Assembly: GCA_033063855.1 (NCBI GenBank)
Contig: CP093829.1
Location: 23,591,537-23,655,536 of the forward strand
Direction: 5' to 3'
Source: Smittia aterrima
Taxonomy: Eukaryota > Arthropoda > Insecta > Diptera > Chironomidae
DNA length: 64,000 nucleotides
The notes beneath the pieces are model-generated. The model was not told the origin of the DNA. It saw nothing but the letters and a program-made list of their open reading frames with translations, and did no database searches. Below, one piece after another: positions 13,601-25,814 of this stretch; within the stretch, counting starts at the first letter, position 1, and each line of letters opens with the position of its first letter. The position numbers and the translations under genes were made by a program.

Positions 13601-16600
13601 GTTACAACATAAATTTATTAAATGTCGAGCAACATGGGAAGTTTGAATTCTTCCGAAAACTAATTTGTATCCTTTGTTTTGCTTGCTATCGAGAGATTTC
13701 CATCCTTTTCCCTCTCATAATAAGCTTTAAGTCTTGTGTGGAAAGCAAACTTGGCAAGTCACAAGATCAAAACATTAGCGTCAATTATGGCACATCCGTA
13801 TTAAAACTTCTATCATTTGTCGTTTGACGCCGGTGAAAAATTCATGCGACCCTTGAGATATCGCTGTTGCCATTAACTCTGGGGCGTGATCTTCTGATGA
13901 TTTATAACATAGAAATTAATAACGAGAAGCGTTCATAAATAAAGCAGCAGTGGGTATATTAAATGAACAAACAGAAAACTCCGAATCTCCTCGCTCACCA
14001 TGTGCCATCGTCATCCTTGTCTCATAAGGCATCCACACGAGGCCTCGGTTGAGCGCTTTCTTTTCATTCTCACTGAATGGCGAAAGCTTTCATTCTTGCC
14101 TCTTCCGTTTTTTTTCGGCTTCGTACAACAACGAACGAACGAACTTGAAAAGCAATAAATCATGAAACAGGTAAAATAAATATAAACCCGCCAGAGCTAA
14201 GAATGCATAAAACGGGAGAATGAAAATTACGAAATAAGAAACTGAACGATGTATCCTCGCCTCGTCGGATTTCTCTCTCTCTCTTTCTCTTTAGTAAGGT
14301 TTGTGTGAATTTCCATTGCGGAGCTAAACAACGACATTTACTTCCCCCCGTCCTCCACCTTTCCGCAAAAAGTTGTTGTTTTGATTAAATGAGATTTATT
14401 TTTCTCGTGCTTTGCTTTTTCCACAGATGAATTTACGATCAACGCTAACACCAGCTTGAACTTAGCAATCACCTGCCAAGGATGAGACTTGTAGAAGAAT
14501 TCACCTCGCTCTTGATGCTTAATGCTCATTACCGGATGGCTTAAACGGTTCGCGTGCAAAATTTTAATTACTTCTTTCCGCCTTTTCTTCGAAAACGTTC
14601 TGCTGCTCATAATTTTCGTAATTATCAATTACATTATCAATTACAGCTTCAATTATCATCAACCACAATTATACCTCGATTAATTCCTTTCCATCATAAT
14701 CTCTGAAGTCACCCTAATTAATTTTCATTTTTACTTCTTTTTCATCGACTCATCCCACATGAAACTTTCAAAAGAAATTCATCTCATTTCAATTTAATTA
14801 AAATGTGATGTCGGGTCGAAGGCGTCATCTCGCAAAACTCTTCGGCATTTTGATGGAGGCGAGAAAAGAAAAAATGAATTTTCCTCTCATTAAGAAACTT
14901 ACGTTTCATGGTCGCTTGCATATATTTTGTTCCCTTAGATACCTTTAAAAAATGAGAAATTTAGGAGAAAAGGTCGGAGAGAGAGTTGAAGGCTTTTTTC
15001 GCTTTTCAAATGATCTCGATTAAGAGTCAAAGCGAAATAAAAGCCTCGAAATAATTCAACCTCTCTCTCTTCAATCATTAAAGCCCATTTTCCCTTTCGA
15101 ACTCCTCATCTCTTCCTCTCACATCCATATTAAGTGTTGAGCATTAGAAAATAATGTAAATATAAAGGAAACACGAGGAAGAAGAAAAAAGTTTGAAAGC
15201 GAGCGAGAGCCTGAAAGGTTGAAAAGCAAAGCAAAAGTTTAGGTTGATGTTGATGCCCTTTGGGAGGGAGCCCTAAACAAGCAAATCGATTGAATTTTCA
15301 GCCAAGCTGTGAAATTCTATTAAAGTACCTTTCCTCAATTTTCTTTTCTGATTTCGAATGTTTGTTCTTTAAATTAAGTTTTATTTTATATTAAATTGTC
15401 ATTGTTAACAGTAATTCCTAAGCCTTCCGGGGCTTTGTCGACACTTCATGCTTACATTTTGTATTTTAAGTTAGTTGTCGCCTGCAGTTACACGAATACC
15501 TTCAATGATTTTGCAGAAATTGAATTTGAGAGAAGGAAAAAAGTTAAAGCTTTCCACCCATTTTCTATTGAGCACATGAAAATGATGAATTGACTGTAAA
15601 AAGCTCTCGTTAGAGCAAAAACCCGAGGGAATTTATAATCATTTTTCAACAGTTTTTTTTTCTTCTTCGACATGCATGAGGCAACGAGGATACATCTGCC
15701 GGAAACTCGCAAGCTTAAGCGACGGGGAAAAAAAGGTCAAACGGAAGTCCGAGGTGAAAATGATAAGATTTTAGTAACAAAACAAACTTTTTTTTGCGGT
15801 TCTCGTTCTCTCGAGCAAATGTGTTTGTTTAATCTTTTATGGATGACTAAACTTTACTCTCGAGAAAAATTGAAACTTAGAATAATCTCTCTCAAAGTTC
15901 ATTCAAAAGTAAAAATCATTTTGGAATCGTTCCCATTTTGTCATCAGTTGAAAATTATCAGGAAAAAAATTATTATTTATTGCAATAACAACTTGTTTAT
16001 GAAAACGAATGGGAAGACCACAAGAACCGCTACAGTTTAATCAATTTTTGTTCCAGGGAGCGACGTGATTTATCATTTCTGCCCTGGATTTTTTTTTGTG
16101 TTCACTCTCGTCCTGCGGAGAACAATATGAAGCTCTGAAGTAATAACAAATCATTTATTTTTCTATGAAACAAAACTTTTTGTTTCAAACTTTTTTATTT
16201 TGTCGCAAACGACAATCGAACAGAATTAGAGCTTTCAAGTCAAGGCTGACAGAATTAACAGGATCACTCTTAGCGACATCCATTTCCACCTCTGCTGAAA
16301 TAATTCCTCGAATTCATTTATTTTATTCGAGAGGATTTGCTGAAATTCTTCTGGCATGTCTGATGGGAACAAAATCTGTTTTGAAGTCTACTAAATCTTC
16401 AGGTGTGTGAAGGATACATGAAACAAAGAAGCAAAGGTTGAAGAGTAACATGAAAAATCCATAAATCTAACAGAAATCAACCGGGGAAAGAAGAGTTCCA
16501 TTTCAGCTTTCTTTCGTGCCTTATCCGAAATTTTCATTTATTATGAAAAGCGAAATCTAATATTATCATTAAATATTTTTCTTGTCTGAGAATCTCCAAA

Positions 16601-16687
16601 TAAAATTTTTGTTTTCATGGTTCAAGAAGTTTTCCCCCTTCAACTCAAGTTAAAACTAATTTAAGAGGAAAGAAATTAAAATTTGTG
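10624..16687. other. Intergenic region, no recognised gene
   Basis: The first ~200 bp are probably the 3' UTR of the scavenger receptor gene. No family-level coding signal was found beyond that. There is a CT-rich low-complexity tract at 14271-14290. Chance-length open frames (for example 12819-13037 plus and 14338-14628 minus) are present but unsupported. Confidence 0.5.
14271..14290. repeat. CT microsatellite
   Basis: An imperfect run of CT dinucleotides ending in CTTTCTCTTT. Simple-sequence DNA in an intergenic region. Confidence 0.8.
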
Positions 16688-17112
16688 TTGTAGGGGTGAG
16701 AGCATTCACATCATTGAACCTGAAAGAAGAAACATTAGAAGTGTTTAAATCTGAAATTCTTTCAGTGAAACTTAGCGGGGAAATATTTGAGGTCACTTCG
16801 ACTGGCGACAGAGTCGCACAAGACAATTTCATTCAGAGATTATTAAAAGAAACTTCAGGACAGCTTCTTAATTAAAATTGTGATCTTCATTTGATTTTGA
16901 ACATGAAATTTATTCATTTTACAAGAGAATAATTAATTTTGCGTGTGAATCTTTGATCTTTGAGTGAACGACCGAGAAAGATGATTCTCAGAAAATCGAT
17001 TCTGGCCTACATTTGCGACGTATCTCATTTCCTTTGTTGGTTTACCATCTTCGACACGACGAGCAAGTCTAGAACCAATTAAAAATTTACGAAGTTCTTC
17101 AGTTGTTGACAT

Positions 17113-20100
17113 TTCTTGTTTTCATTGACAAATGTCGAGAAGTTGAAAGCTCAGGTTTACTTTTCTTATGAATATGCAATTTCTTTAGGAACTTTAATTA
17201 ACATCAAAATAATCTCTTCGTAAATACGTTGAACGAGACAGACTCAAAGTCTAGAAGTTGCTGATTCTTTTCTGTGGGTTCGTGAACTGATCTAAAAGTT
17301 TCAGGTCTTTGAAACTATTTTTCAACTCTTCTTCAATTGATTCAGTTTTGTAGACACAACCTTTGTCTAAAATAAATTTCAAATTTTTGTTTGGCCTGCC
17401 TCGAGAGTTTCATTGGAATTTTCCACATCATTTCGCTCTCTTTGAACTTCGAGAGGAAAGTTCCAGAGAAACTTCGCGAGTTCCAATGGAAAGCTCTCAA
17501 TAGTTGGTCAAATAAAAAAGTTCGGAATTCTTACCACGAGAAAAGAAAACTTGAAAAAAACTTTCACGTTTGCCTAATCATTTAATCAAAAAATCCGCTT
17601 AGAATATTGATAATTACAGTTCGTGCTTTCTCCTTTTGGCTAAGATTAAGTGAATAACAAAAGCGGAAATTGTTTAATTTACATATCTCGTGAACAACAG
17701 CGTAGCATGATCTGTGCCCTGCGTTTGTACCTTTGCGATAAGACGAATGTAAATTTATTTAAATGTATTCAAGAGGAAAATTGTATTAAAGCGAATGTCT
17801 ATGTGTGAAATGTGTTATCCCAATTTCTAAGACGTTTTCTTCGAATTTACAATCAACGAGTTTTGGATCGATCAGAGGAAAATTAGCATAATGTTACCTT
17901 TGCCGATTGCTTGGCTCCACGACCCTCCATATTTCTGTGAGAACGTCTAGATTGCCTTAAACCTTTCGATCATAATAAATTCACCACTCCCTGAGAGTCG
18001 TTTCGCGCTGATGATTTCGTCTGAGAGCAAATTTGACAAATTCGATTGACGGATCTTCTTCAAAGCTACCGGCTTACTCTTCCATCGTAGTCATGCTCAT
18101 GACGATGTGAAAGGAAACATATCAAGTCTATTAGACGACTCGGTCACTTAACTCTCAAGGAATTTAATCTTTGTCATAACGAAATTGGTTTTCTTCTTCA
18201 AAGTTGACTCAACGAGATCAGATCAACTCCGTAGAAAAATCCCTTTTCTAATTTCGACTTAGATCAGCTTTCATCTTCGCTCAACCGTTTTATCCACTCG
18301 GAAAGGTCTCAAATCTTTTTGCCTTTCATACATTTGTCCAGAGTTTTGATTCGATAAGATCTGGCCTAATGGCAATGGATTGAATGCACGCAGTTAGACA
18401 AGGCGAGCTCCTCTTGAATGCTTCTCTTTTGAATTCGGTGCAAATAAAAATTTATTGTTATTTTAGTACTCCGGTTAATATTTTATAAGCGAAACATCGG
18501 ATTTTACTGTCATACTGTCGTGATAACAATAAATTATTTACACATTTCTTCTTTTCATGAGAGGCACATCTCCTACGTTCGACTCCGATTTGAAATTGAA
18601 TTTCAATAACAAAGCCATTCTTGACTCAATCCCTTGAATGGCTATTGTTGAGCCGGAAATTGAGATATCAATACAAATTTCCTTGAAAAGAAATGTAAAA
18701 TCTATTAAAAACTATTAAAGCTGCTGAGATTGGTTTTATTGGTGAGATTTGTTAAGAAGGGAAACTTCAGGAATAACAAATCTGGTAGCTCCCTAAAGCA
18801 TCCGTGTAATAAAACTTAAGTTTTCTTGCATGCAATCTTCACGAGTGGCTCATTTTGTCGTCATTATAGCTTATCCGTTGTTTGTTGAAGGGAATAAGCG
18901 AAGGGATTTTCGATGTCGAGACCTCATCATGAGAACGAAAGATTTATTAGTGCAATAACCTCTCTCTCTCTCATTCTTTCGTAAAGGCGATTGAACATCA
19001 TGTGATCGAGGAAAAAAGCGAGTCTCACGGTTTTTCTTTTCGCTGAAATAAATTTCCTTCGCAGGAAATCCATAACTCAAATACTGATATTTATTTTCAT
19101 TCAGACTCTTTCAATTTCTGCTTTTTCACAAGAAACACAAATATAACACAAATGCAAACAATAACAAGATGAGAGCGGGGGGAGATTATGAAAAGAAGGC
19201 TAAATGAATTATTGGGAAAATATCGAAAGCGAGGGGTGAAGAAAGAGATCGAAGAAATTTTATTGGATTTTCTCAATTGTGAGCCCGTGGCGGAGGTTTC
19301 TTCCACAGACAACTTTTTATTGAACTTCCGACGTTGTTTTCATCGTGGCTGGAAAACAAATTCGTTTTAAAGCTCTTAAGATAACATTTGATGGGAAAAA
19401 ATTGAAACCGAAATGTTTGCAGATCGAATCACATTAAAATTAAATAGAAGACGAAAAATTCTTCATTCATCAAACATTTCCTATCAATTATCTGATGCTT
19501 TGACTTCTGAGTTGTGATTAATAAGGATTCTTTGATATTCCTCTCAAGTAATTTGATTTATTTACTTCTCTCGAGTGAAGAAACTTTTTTTTCTTTCGCC
19601 GCTGTCTGGGAGTGTGGAGGGAGATGACTTGAATAAATAATAATTTTCTTTAAGGAGACAACTATTTCCATTTGCGAATGAAAATCCACAGAGAATAATA
19701 CAATGAATACATTTAATCATCTTTGTCCACATAAATATTCATGAAGATAGACGATGATACCTCGCCCGAAGTCTTCTCAACGGGAAATGACAAAGAATCA
19801 TTAATAAAACAGCCCGAAAGAAAATTCAACGCTCATTAAATCACAACAAAGAATCAATTGATTATTGCTGAGCAAAATATGATAATGATTTTCTCCAAAC
19901 GACAAAGTTTTGTCCCCCTCCCCGCGTTATTGACAAATTGGCATCATCGTGTCTAAGCACAAATCAATCGAAGTTTCGTCAATGACAAACTTTCATGGAG
20001 GAAAATGAGATCAAGTTGTTCAGAGCAACGAGACAGTCGTCGTCGTCGCTGTAAATCTTTTTAAAGCTGTCGTGAATCAACATGAGAACTTAATTTCGCT

Positions 20101-23100
20101 TCCCTAAAAAGCTTGTTCAAACTTCAGCGCAAGAAGCAATCAATCAAATGAAAGGTGATCAATTAAAATTTCTGTCGAAACATTTGAATCGCTCTTTGCA
20201 GTTAATTTCACCACTTCACAGTTAAAACTGTTCGCTTCAATGATGCAATAAAACTTTTATGATAACAAATCCTTCGTTGATGCTGTAAAACTTGTAATCT
20301 CGGACTTTGCTGCTGTCTATGTATTTGAGCTTTTATCGATTATTGTGGCCATGAGATTCCAAAACGCTTTTGGTAGTCAGTATGAAGACTGTCGATTTTA
20401 TAGTCTTCGGAGCTCCCGTTGGTGATGATACAACATTCCGAAGAGCTTCGCCATGAATTTTAATGGGATTTTAAGAAACTCGGGTATTTGACCACTTTTT
20501 GAGAATCAGGAGAAAGAAATGTTTGAAGACTAATTAAAATTAAAATCTCAGTTGAAGGAAATGAAATATTTCAATTAATAGTTTGGTTCGTTGCCTTCGT
20601 TGATCAGGTCCCTCTCGTAAATATTCAAGCAATTTATGATTAATAAAGTCAAAGACTTTTATGCTCGCTCTTAACCTAGATCTGAGAAACTTTGATCTGA
20701 GCAGCATAAGCAATATTTCAACGTTCGGCGAAAAGAACGAAGTTATTTCCTTCGCGGAAGTTTGCGACAAGTCGAGAAGCAAACATTTAAATGAAAAAGG
20801 AGAAAATTCTTTGAAGAAAACCATTGACGGGGAAAATCGTGGGAAATGATGTAAACTTCCGGTAAAGATTCTCGGTAATGCTGGAAATGAAAAAGTTTCA
20901 GCCTCTCAGTTTGCTAGTTTCAATTAACTGGCATTCGCATCCGACTAGATCGATCGAGAGTCGTTTGCACGTGACGAGTGAAATTAGGACTGACGGTTTG
21001 GGAATATTTAGAACCCGAGATTAAAGTTTAATGTCTTCTTATCGCTGAATAATACAAAAGCGGCTTTTTGCCTCAGGAAAGGTTAACACAATTTTAATTA
21101 TTCATCGCGCTCGACGTAATGACTCGTCCTCTCCAAATTAGAAACTCTTTCATTCTTTTAAATTTACAGCAAGTTCCGACTCCATAAAATCATTTTTTTT
21201 CTGTTTTGCTTGAACAAGCGTGGGATGAATACGATGCTGAAGATAAAACATTTACGAAATTGAGTTGTATCGTTTTTTTTTCTGATGAAATCCGGAATTC
21301 ACTCATGGCATTACGCAATTAGAGTGGAGCGTTATAATCAGAATAATGCGAGGGATCAGTTGCTGAAATATTTTTGCGTGAGTGGTTATCTCGTGAATGG
21401 CAAAGACATTGAAGACTTTTGGATATAAAAAGGTTTGCAAATATTTCGCAGGAAATCAAATAAAAATCTTTTTCAAATAGAGCAGAATTCTCTGAATTCT
21501 TCCTTCAAGAATATTTCAGCAAACATCTGCCTCCAGCAACAGCAGAAGCTCGATTCATCAAATTCAATTCCCTTTACAATTTGCATTCTTCGATTTCCTC
21601 CTTAAAGGATGAGCAACGTTACTTGAGTTCAGGTTTGATTGAAAGAGAATGAGCGAGCGTTAAAATTAGTTTTCCCTGTTGTGAAATGTATCCTCTCGAT
21701 GTATTCATTACCTCACGCGGTGAAAAACCCGTCAGCGATGACTTTGTTAATTAATAAAACAGCTTTATGGCTTCTGCTCTTTCACAAAAAGCGATTTAAG
21801 TAATTTTCCGAAGTTTTAATTAAAAGATTTTCGCGCGAAAATAATCGATTATTAATTTTTCAATAAGAGCTGAAATCAACCAATTTTAATCAAAAGCCAA
21901 TCGTTTTTCAAAAGCTGTGAACAAAAAATTGTATTCAGAATTTTTTTAATTGGTGAAACTCTCATAAAGCAATTAATTAAACGCTTCTACCCTTTTCACA
22001 CAAGTCAGGCCTCAAAGATAACATTAACATCAAATTAGTCAAAGTTAAATTGTAATAAAGAGAATCATAATGATCACACAAAGAAGAGAAAACTATAACA
22101 ATTATAATAATTATTTTAATGGCTTGATTGCAATGTTCCAAGTGCTGTAATTGCAGTTTTAAATTACATAGTTTCTCATTGAATGTCGCAGATGTCTGTG
22201 GATAAAGAGGAAGGAGCACAATTGAAACATTTCCCTCTGCAGTAATTTTGTATTCAAATTACCTGCACAATACGACACTGTGAGTTGCTTTTTATTGTAA
22301 TTTTTGTTGAGTAAATGTGGAAATCACCGAAAAGCATTTCAACGTTTTAATTATTTTTTGTTCTTTCCTCAAAAAAGTTTACATTCGTTAAAACATTTTA
22401 CAACATTTTCTTTCAATCTTAATTCATTTCCCGGTTTTCCAACTGTTTCATGAAAACGCAATAAAACTTTTATACGCAAGAGAAAGTTTTAATTCCTTTC
22501 TTGTTTGCTTTAAAATTGAAAATAAATTTGATTCACGGGAAAATTTAAAATTTTATGTCTCACATTCGAAAGTATTTTATTTTGTTGCACAGATTGGTTC
22601 AATTTCGTGTATCTCGCAAATTGCGTCTAGGAAAAAGAAATTGAAATTTGAAGTAAAATGAAAAGTCTTCGTCAAATTTCAATTTAAAACTTTCAAATGA
22701 TTCCTTGCACATGAGCTAACTTAGAAAGAGAGATATAAATTTGTTCAGAAGCTCGTTTTGAAGTTTACCGAATATTATTTGCTTCACTCATTTTCTCACA
22801 CAGTTATTCAACCCATGCAAGCATAAAACTACCCCAAACTTCTTATATAAAGTTGAATCTTTCCTATAATTTTCAGCAGTCAGACTCGGCGGCGTCTCAA
22901 ATCTCCTTTACTGAATGTTCCATAACGTCTAGGCACTTACAGTTTTTTTTACAGTCCTTTCTCAGCGTTGATCTAGGAGATCATCAGTTTGAGATAATAA
23001 TTCACTTGGGGACGCTTTGAGATAAGAGAGGCTACAAATCTAAAGAGCCCAGTGGTCAAAAATATTATTCTCTCCGAAATAATTTATTCGCGGAAAGTTT

Positions 23101-23607
23101 TCTTTGTATCGATTTTCTCTTAAGCAAATTTAAGCAAATTTTCTTAAATAGAAAAATGATTTAACGACCAAGATACGACTATCACAAAAGGAAAATTTAA
23201 TTCGGAATGTTTAAAAAATTTCCACACCTGGCTTTTGCGTTGCCGCCGCCTCTTAGCACAAGACAAAGTTTCGGCGCTACAGCTTGGAAGTTTATGTATG
23301 CTGTTTAAGCATTTCAAAGTTTTACGAAAGTACAATAACGTTAATGAAGTTTCCAGCAAAGCAAGAGCGGAGGAAAACGGTCTAATGAATATAATTCTCA
23401 TAAATATTTTTCACATGAATAATGTTTCTTAAATTGCTCTAAAGAAAATCTTCTGCAGTTTAACAAAGTTTAAATTTACGTTTGCTTGTATATTTTGTGT
23501 TTCTCTGTTTGTTATCAACACATTCGTAAATAGACTTTGAACCTCAAGTTTCTCTTTCTTCGTATTTCATTCTCTTTTTTTGGACGAAGTTATTTTCGGT
23601 ATCTGAT
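17113..23607. other. Intergenic region upstream of the esterases, no recognised gene
   Basis: No known gene was recognised. A minus-strand open segment at about 17239-17370, preceded by an acceptor-like TTTATTTTAG, and the opposed open frames at 20540-20849 are described under findings as unproven. The rest is AT-rich DNA with scattered stops in every frame. Confidence 0.5.
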
Positions 23608-23613
23608 TCAGTT
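23608..23613 (+). promoter_or_regulatory. Candidate initiator (TCAGTT) of the first esterase
   Basis: TCAGTT matches the arthropod initiator consensus TCAGTY, with the A at 23610. It would give a 33-nt 5' UTR before the ATG at 23643. No TATA box is seen about 30 bp upstream. Confidence 0.45.
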
Positions 23614-23642
23614 TAGAGCTTAAACCGAATGAGTGCAGTTGC

Positions 23643-25468
23643 ATGAGCAAAATGAGCGAGTTTATTATCACGGAAACTGAATTTGGAAGAGTTAAAGGTG
23701 TCAAGCAGACTTCAGCTCTGAATGTCGACTATAATTCATTTCTCGGGATTCGTTATGCTTCGCCTCCAGTCGGGAATTTGCGGTTCAAGGTTTGGACATT
23801 CCGGAAAAAATTAAATTTCACGACAATTTAATGTGATCATCCGATTCGTTAATTCTAACTTAGGATCCATTACCTCCGACTAAGTGGAACGATGTTTACG
23901 ACGCAACTCAAGAGAAATCGGGCTGTTACGAAATGAACTCGATGTTGAAGAAAATCGTCGGGTCGGAAGATTGTTTGTTTCTTAATATTTTTACGAAAGA
24001 CGTCAGCCCTGCAAAGCTTCAACCTGTGATGATTTTCATTCACGGCGGAGCTTTCCACTCCGGCTCAAGTTCAACGAAAGCCTACTCACCTGATTACCTT
24101 CTCATGGCTGACGTCGTTGTGGTCACAATAAATTATCGTCTTGGAGCGTTTGGATTTCTCAGCTTAAAAGATGAAAGCTTAGAAGTTCCAGGAAATGCTG
24201 GATTAAAAGATCAATTGATGGCAATGAAGTTCGTGAAGAAAAACATCGAAAACTTTGGTGGCGATCCAAACAACATCACACTCTTCGGTCAAAGTGCTGG
24301 TGGCAGTTCAGTGAGTTGTCATTGTGTCTCAGAACAATCGAAAGGTTTGTTCAATCGAGCAATTTTAATGAGTGGTTGCATATTGAATGATTGGAGCATA
24401 ACACCGCAACTTCAATGGCCCGAGAGACTTGCGAGGAAACTCGGATACGAAGGAAACAATGAAGAGAAAAATGTTTACGAGTTCTTGCGAAAAGCCGATC
24501 CGGTGAAGATTGTTGAAGTGCAAAGAACTTTGATCGAAAAAGGCGAAAAAGTTGCTTTTTCATTCGCTCCACTCATCGAGCCTTACGAAACGAGCAACAC
24601 TTTCATTGCGAAAAGTCCACTTGAGTTGATAAGAAATGCATGGAGCAATGACATTGATTTTCTCGTCGGTGGAACGTCTGACGAAGGTTTGATGTATTTG
24701 TTAGAGCTCCGAGAAAATCCAGCAGCGCTTGCACATTACAAACTTGAAAGCAATGTCCCTCCTTTCATTCCATCAGCGGATATGACCAGCGCTCCAGTAA
24801 TTGACTTCGTGAAAAGTTTAAGGGAAATTTATTATTCAGCATCGTCTGATATCACGAAAGATGAATTAGGTTTCTGCAAGGTCCGTTTATCAGCTCTAAA
24901 ACTCATTTTCATCATTATAAATCATTTTTCTTCATTTTCAGATAAAAACCGACCAACATTTCTGGCATGGTTTACAACGAATCGTTCAAGGTCGCCAGAA
25001 TTCCGGCGGAACTGGAAAAACTTTCCTGTATCGTTTCGCTATGGACTCACCCACCCAAAACCATTACCGCATCCGACGCTTAGGCGGAAATATCCGAGGA
25101 GTGTGTCATGCCGACGATAACAGCTATTTGTTCAAAAACATATTTGGCGGAGTACCCGCTAGGGACTCAATTGAATTTCAAACAATTTCAAGATATGTGA
25201 GTTGAATTACTGCTGTTGTTGAAATGTTTGTTGAATAATTAATCGACAGGTTTCATTGTTCACGTCATTCGCCACAAATGGAAATCCTAACGATAACGTT
25301 ATCAAAGCTGACATGCAAGATGTTCGACTACTGCCCGTTGATTCATTGGAACCTCCATTCAAAGGTCTAAACATCGCTGAATCACTCTCATTTGATGAAC
25401 TTCCTGAATGTGAACGACTTGCTGTGTGGGATCGTTTGTATAAAGAAACAAACAACGCTTTGTTTTGA
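23643..25468 (+). CDS. Alpha-esterase (carboxylesterase), first tandem copy
   Basis: Four exons: 23643-23789, 23864-24880, 24942-25196, 25250-25468, giving 545 residues. The alpha/beta-hydrolase landmarks are all present: oxyanion-hole HGGAF (about 109-113), nucleophile Ser193 in GQSAGG, Glu323 in GTSDEGL and His444 in GVCHADD. The triad is complete, so the enzyme should be active on carboxyl esters. No signal peptide is seen: the protein starts MSKMSEFIITETEFG, which fits the intracellular alpha-esterase clade of insects, known for hydrolysis of dietary and xenobiotic esters and for organophosphate resistance. The first ATG is used; one three codons later is also possible. Its paralogue starts 346 bp downstream with the same intron positions and phases. 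The block 24098-24330 is almost identical to the paralogue (see findings). AATAAA at 25519-25524 can serve as poly(A) signal. Confidence 0.95.
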
Positions 25469-25738
25469 GGAAGGTTTGTGGCTTCTCAGAGATCAGTATC
25501 AAAACGTTTTATTATTAGAATAAAAAATTGTTAGAAAATTTAATTTTTAAAAATAAACTTTTGAACAAACTCAGGAAATATTTGAGCTCATAGAAGAGCA
25601 AAGTTCAATAGAAAGCTTTAGCAACCATATCCAAGTTTGTTTGCTTTTGTGTGTGATCTGACAAAGCGCAAATGTTGGATTACGAGCGAGGAATTCCTCA
25701 CCGCACTCGTAAGAAATTACTGATAAGACGAACGAACT

Positions 25739-25777
25739 AAATAAAAATATTTTGTGATAACTTTTACGGTTTCAGTC
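25739..25777 (+). promoter_or_regulatory. Candidate TATA box plus initiator of the second esterase
   Basis: TCAGTC at 25772-25777 fits the initiator consensus, with the A at 25774. An AATAAAAATA run at about 25739-25749 sits 25-35 bp upstream, where a TATA box would be. The resulting 5' UTR is 41 nt. A GATA-type site (CTGATAAG) lies further upstream at 25720-25727, in the spacer between the two esterases. Confidence 0.4.
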
Positions 25778-25814
25778 TGCTTTGTGATTTCTGAGTAAAC
25801 AGTCAAATAAAGAA

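Noticed and set aside
15672..16040. 122-codon plus-strand open frame, one of the longest unassigned ones
   Set aside because: Composition is Lys/Ile/Phe-heavy as in translated AT-rich DNA, with no domain, signal peptide or splice context.
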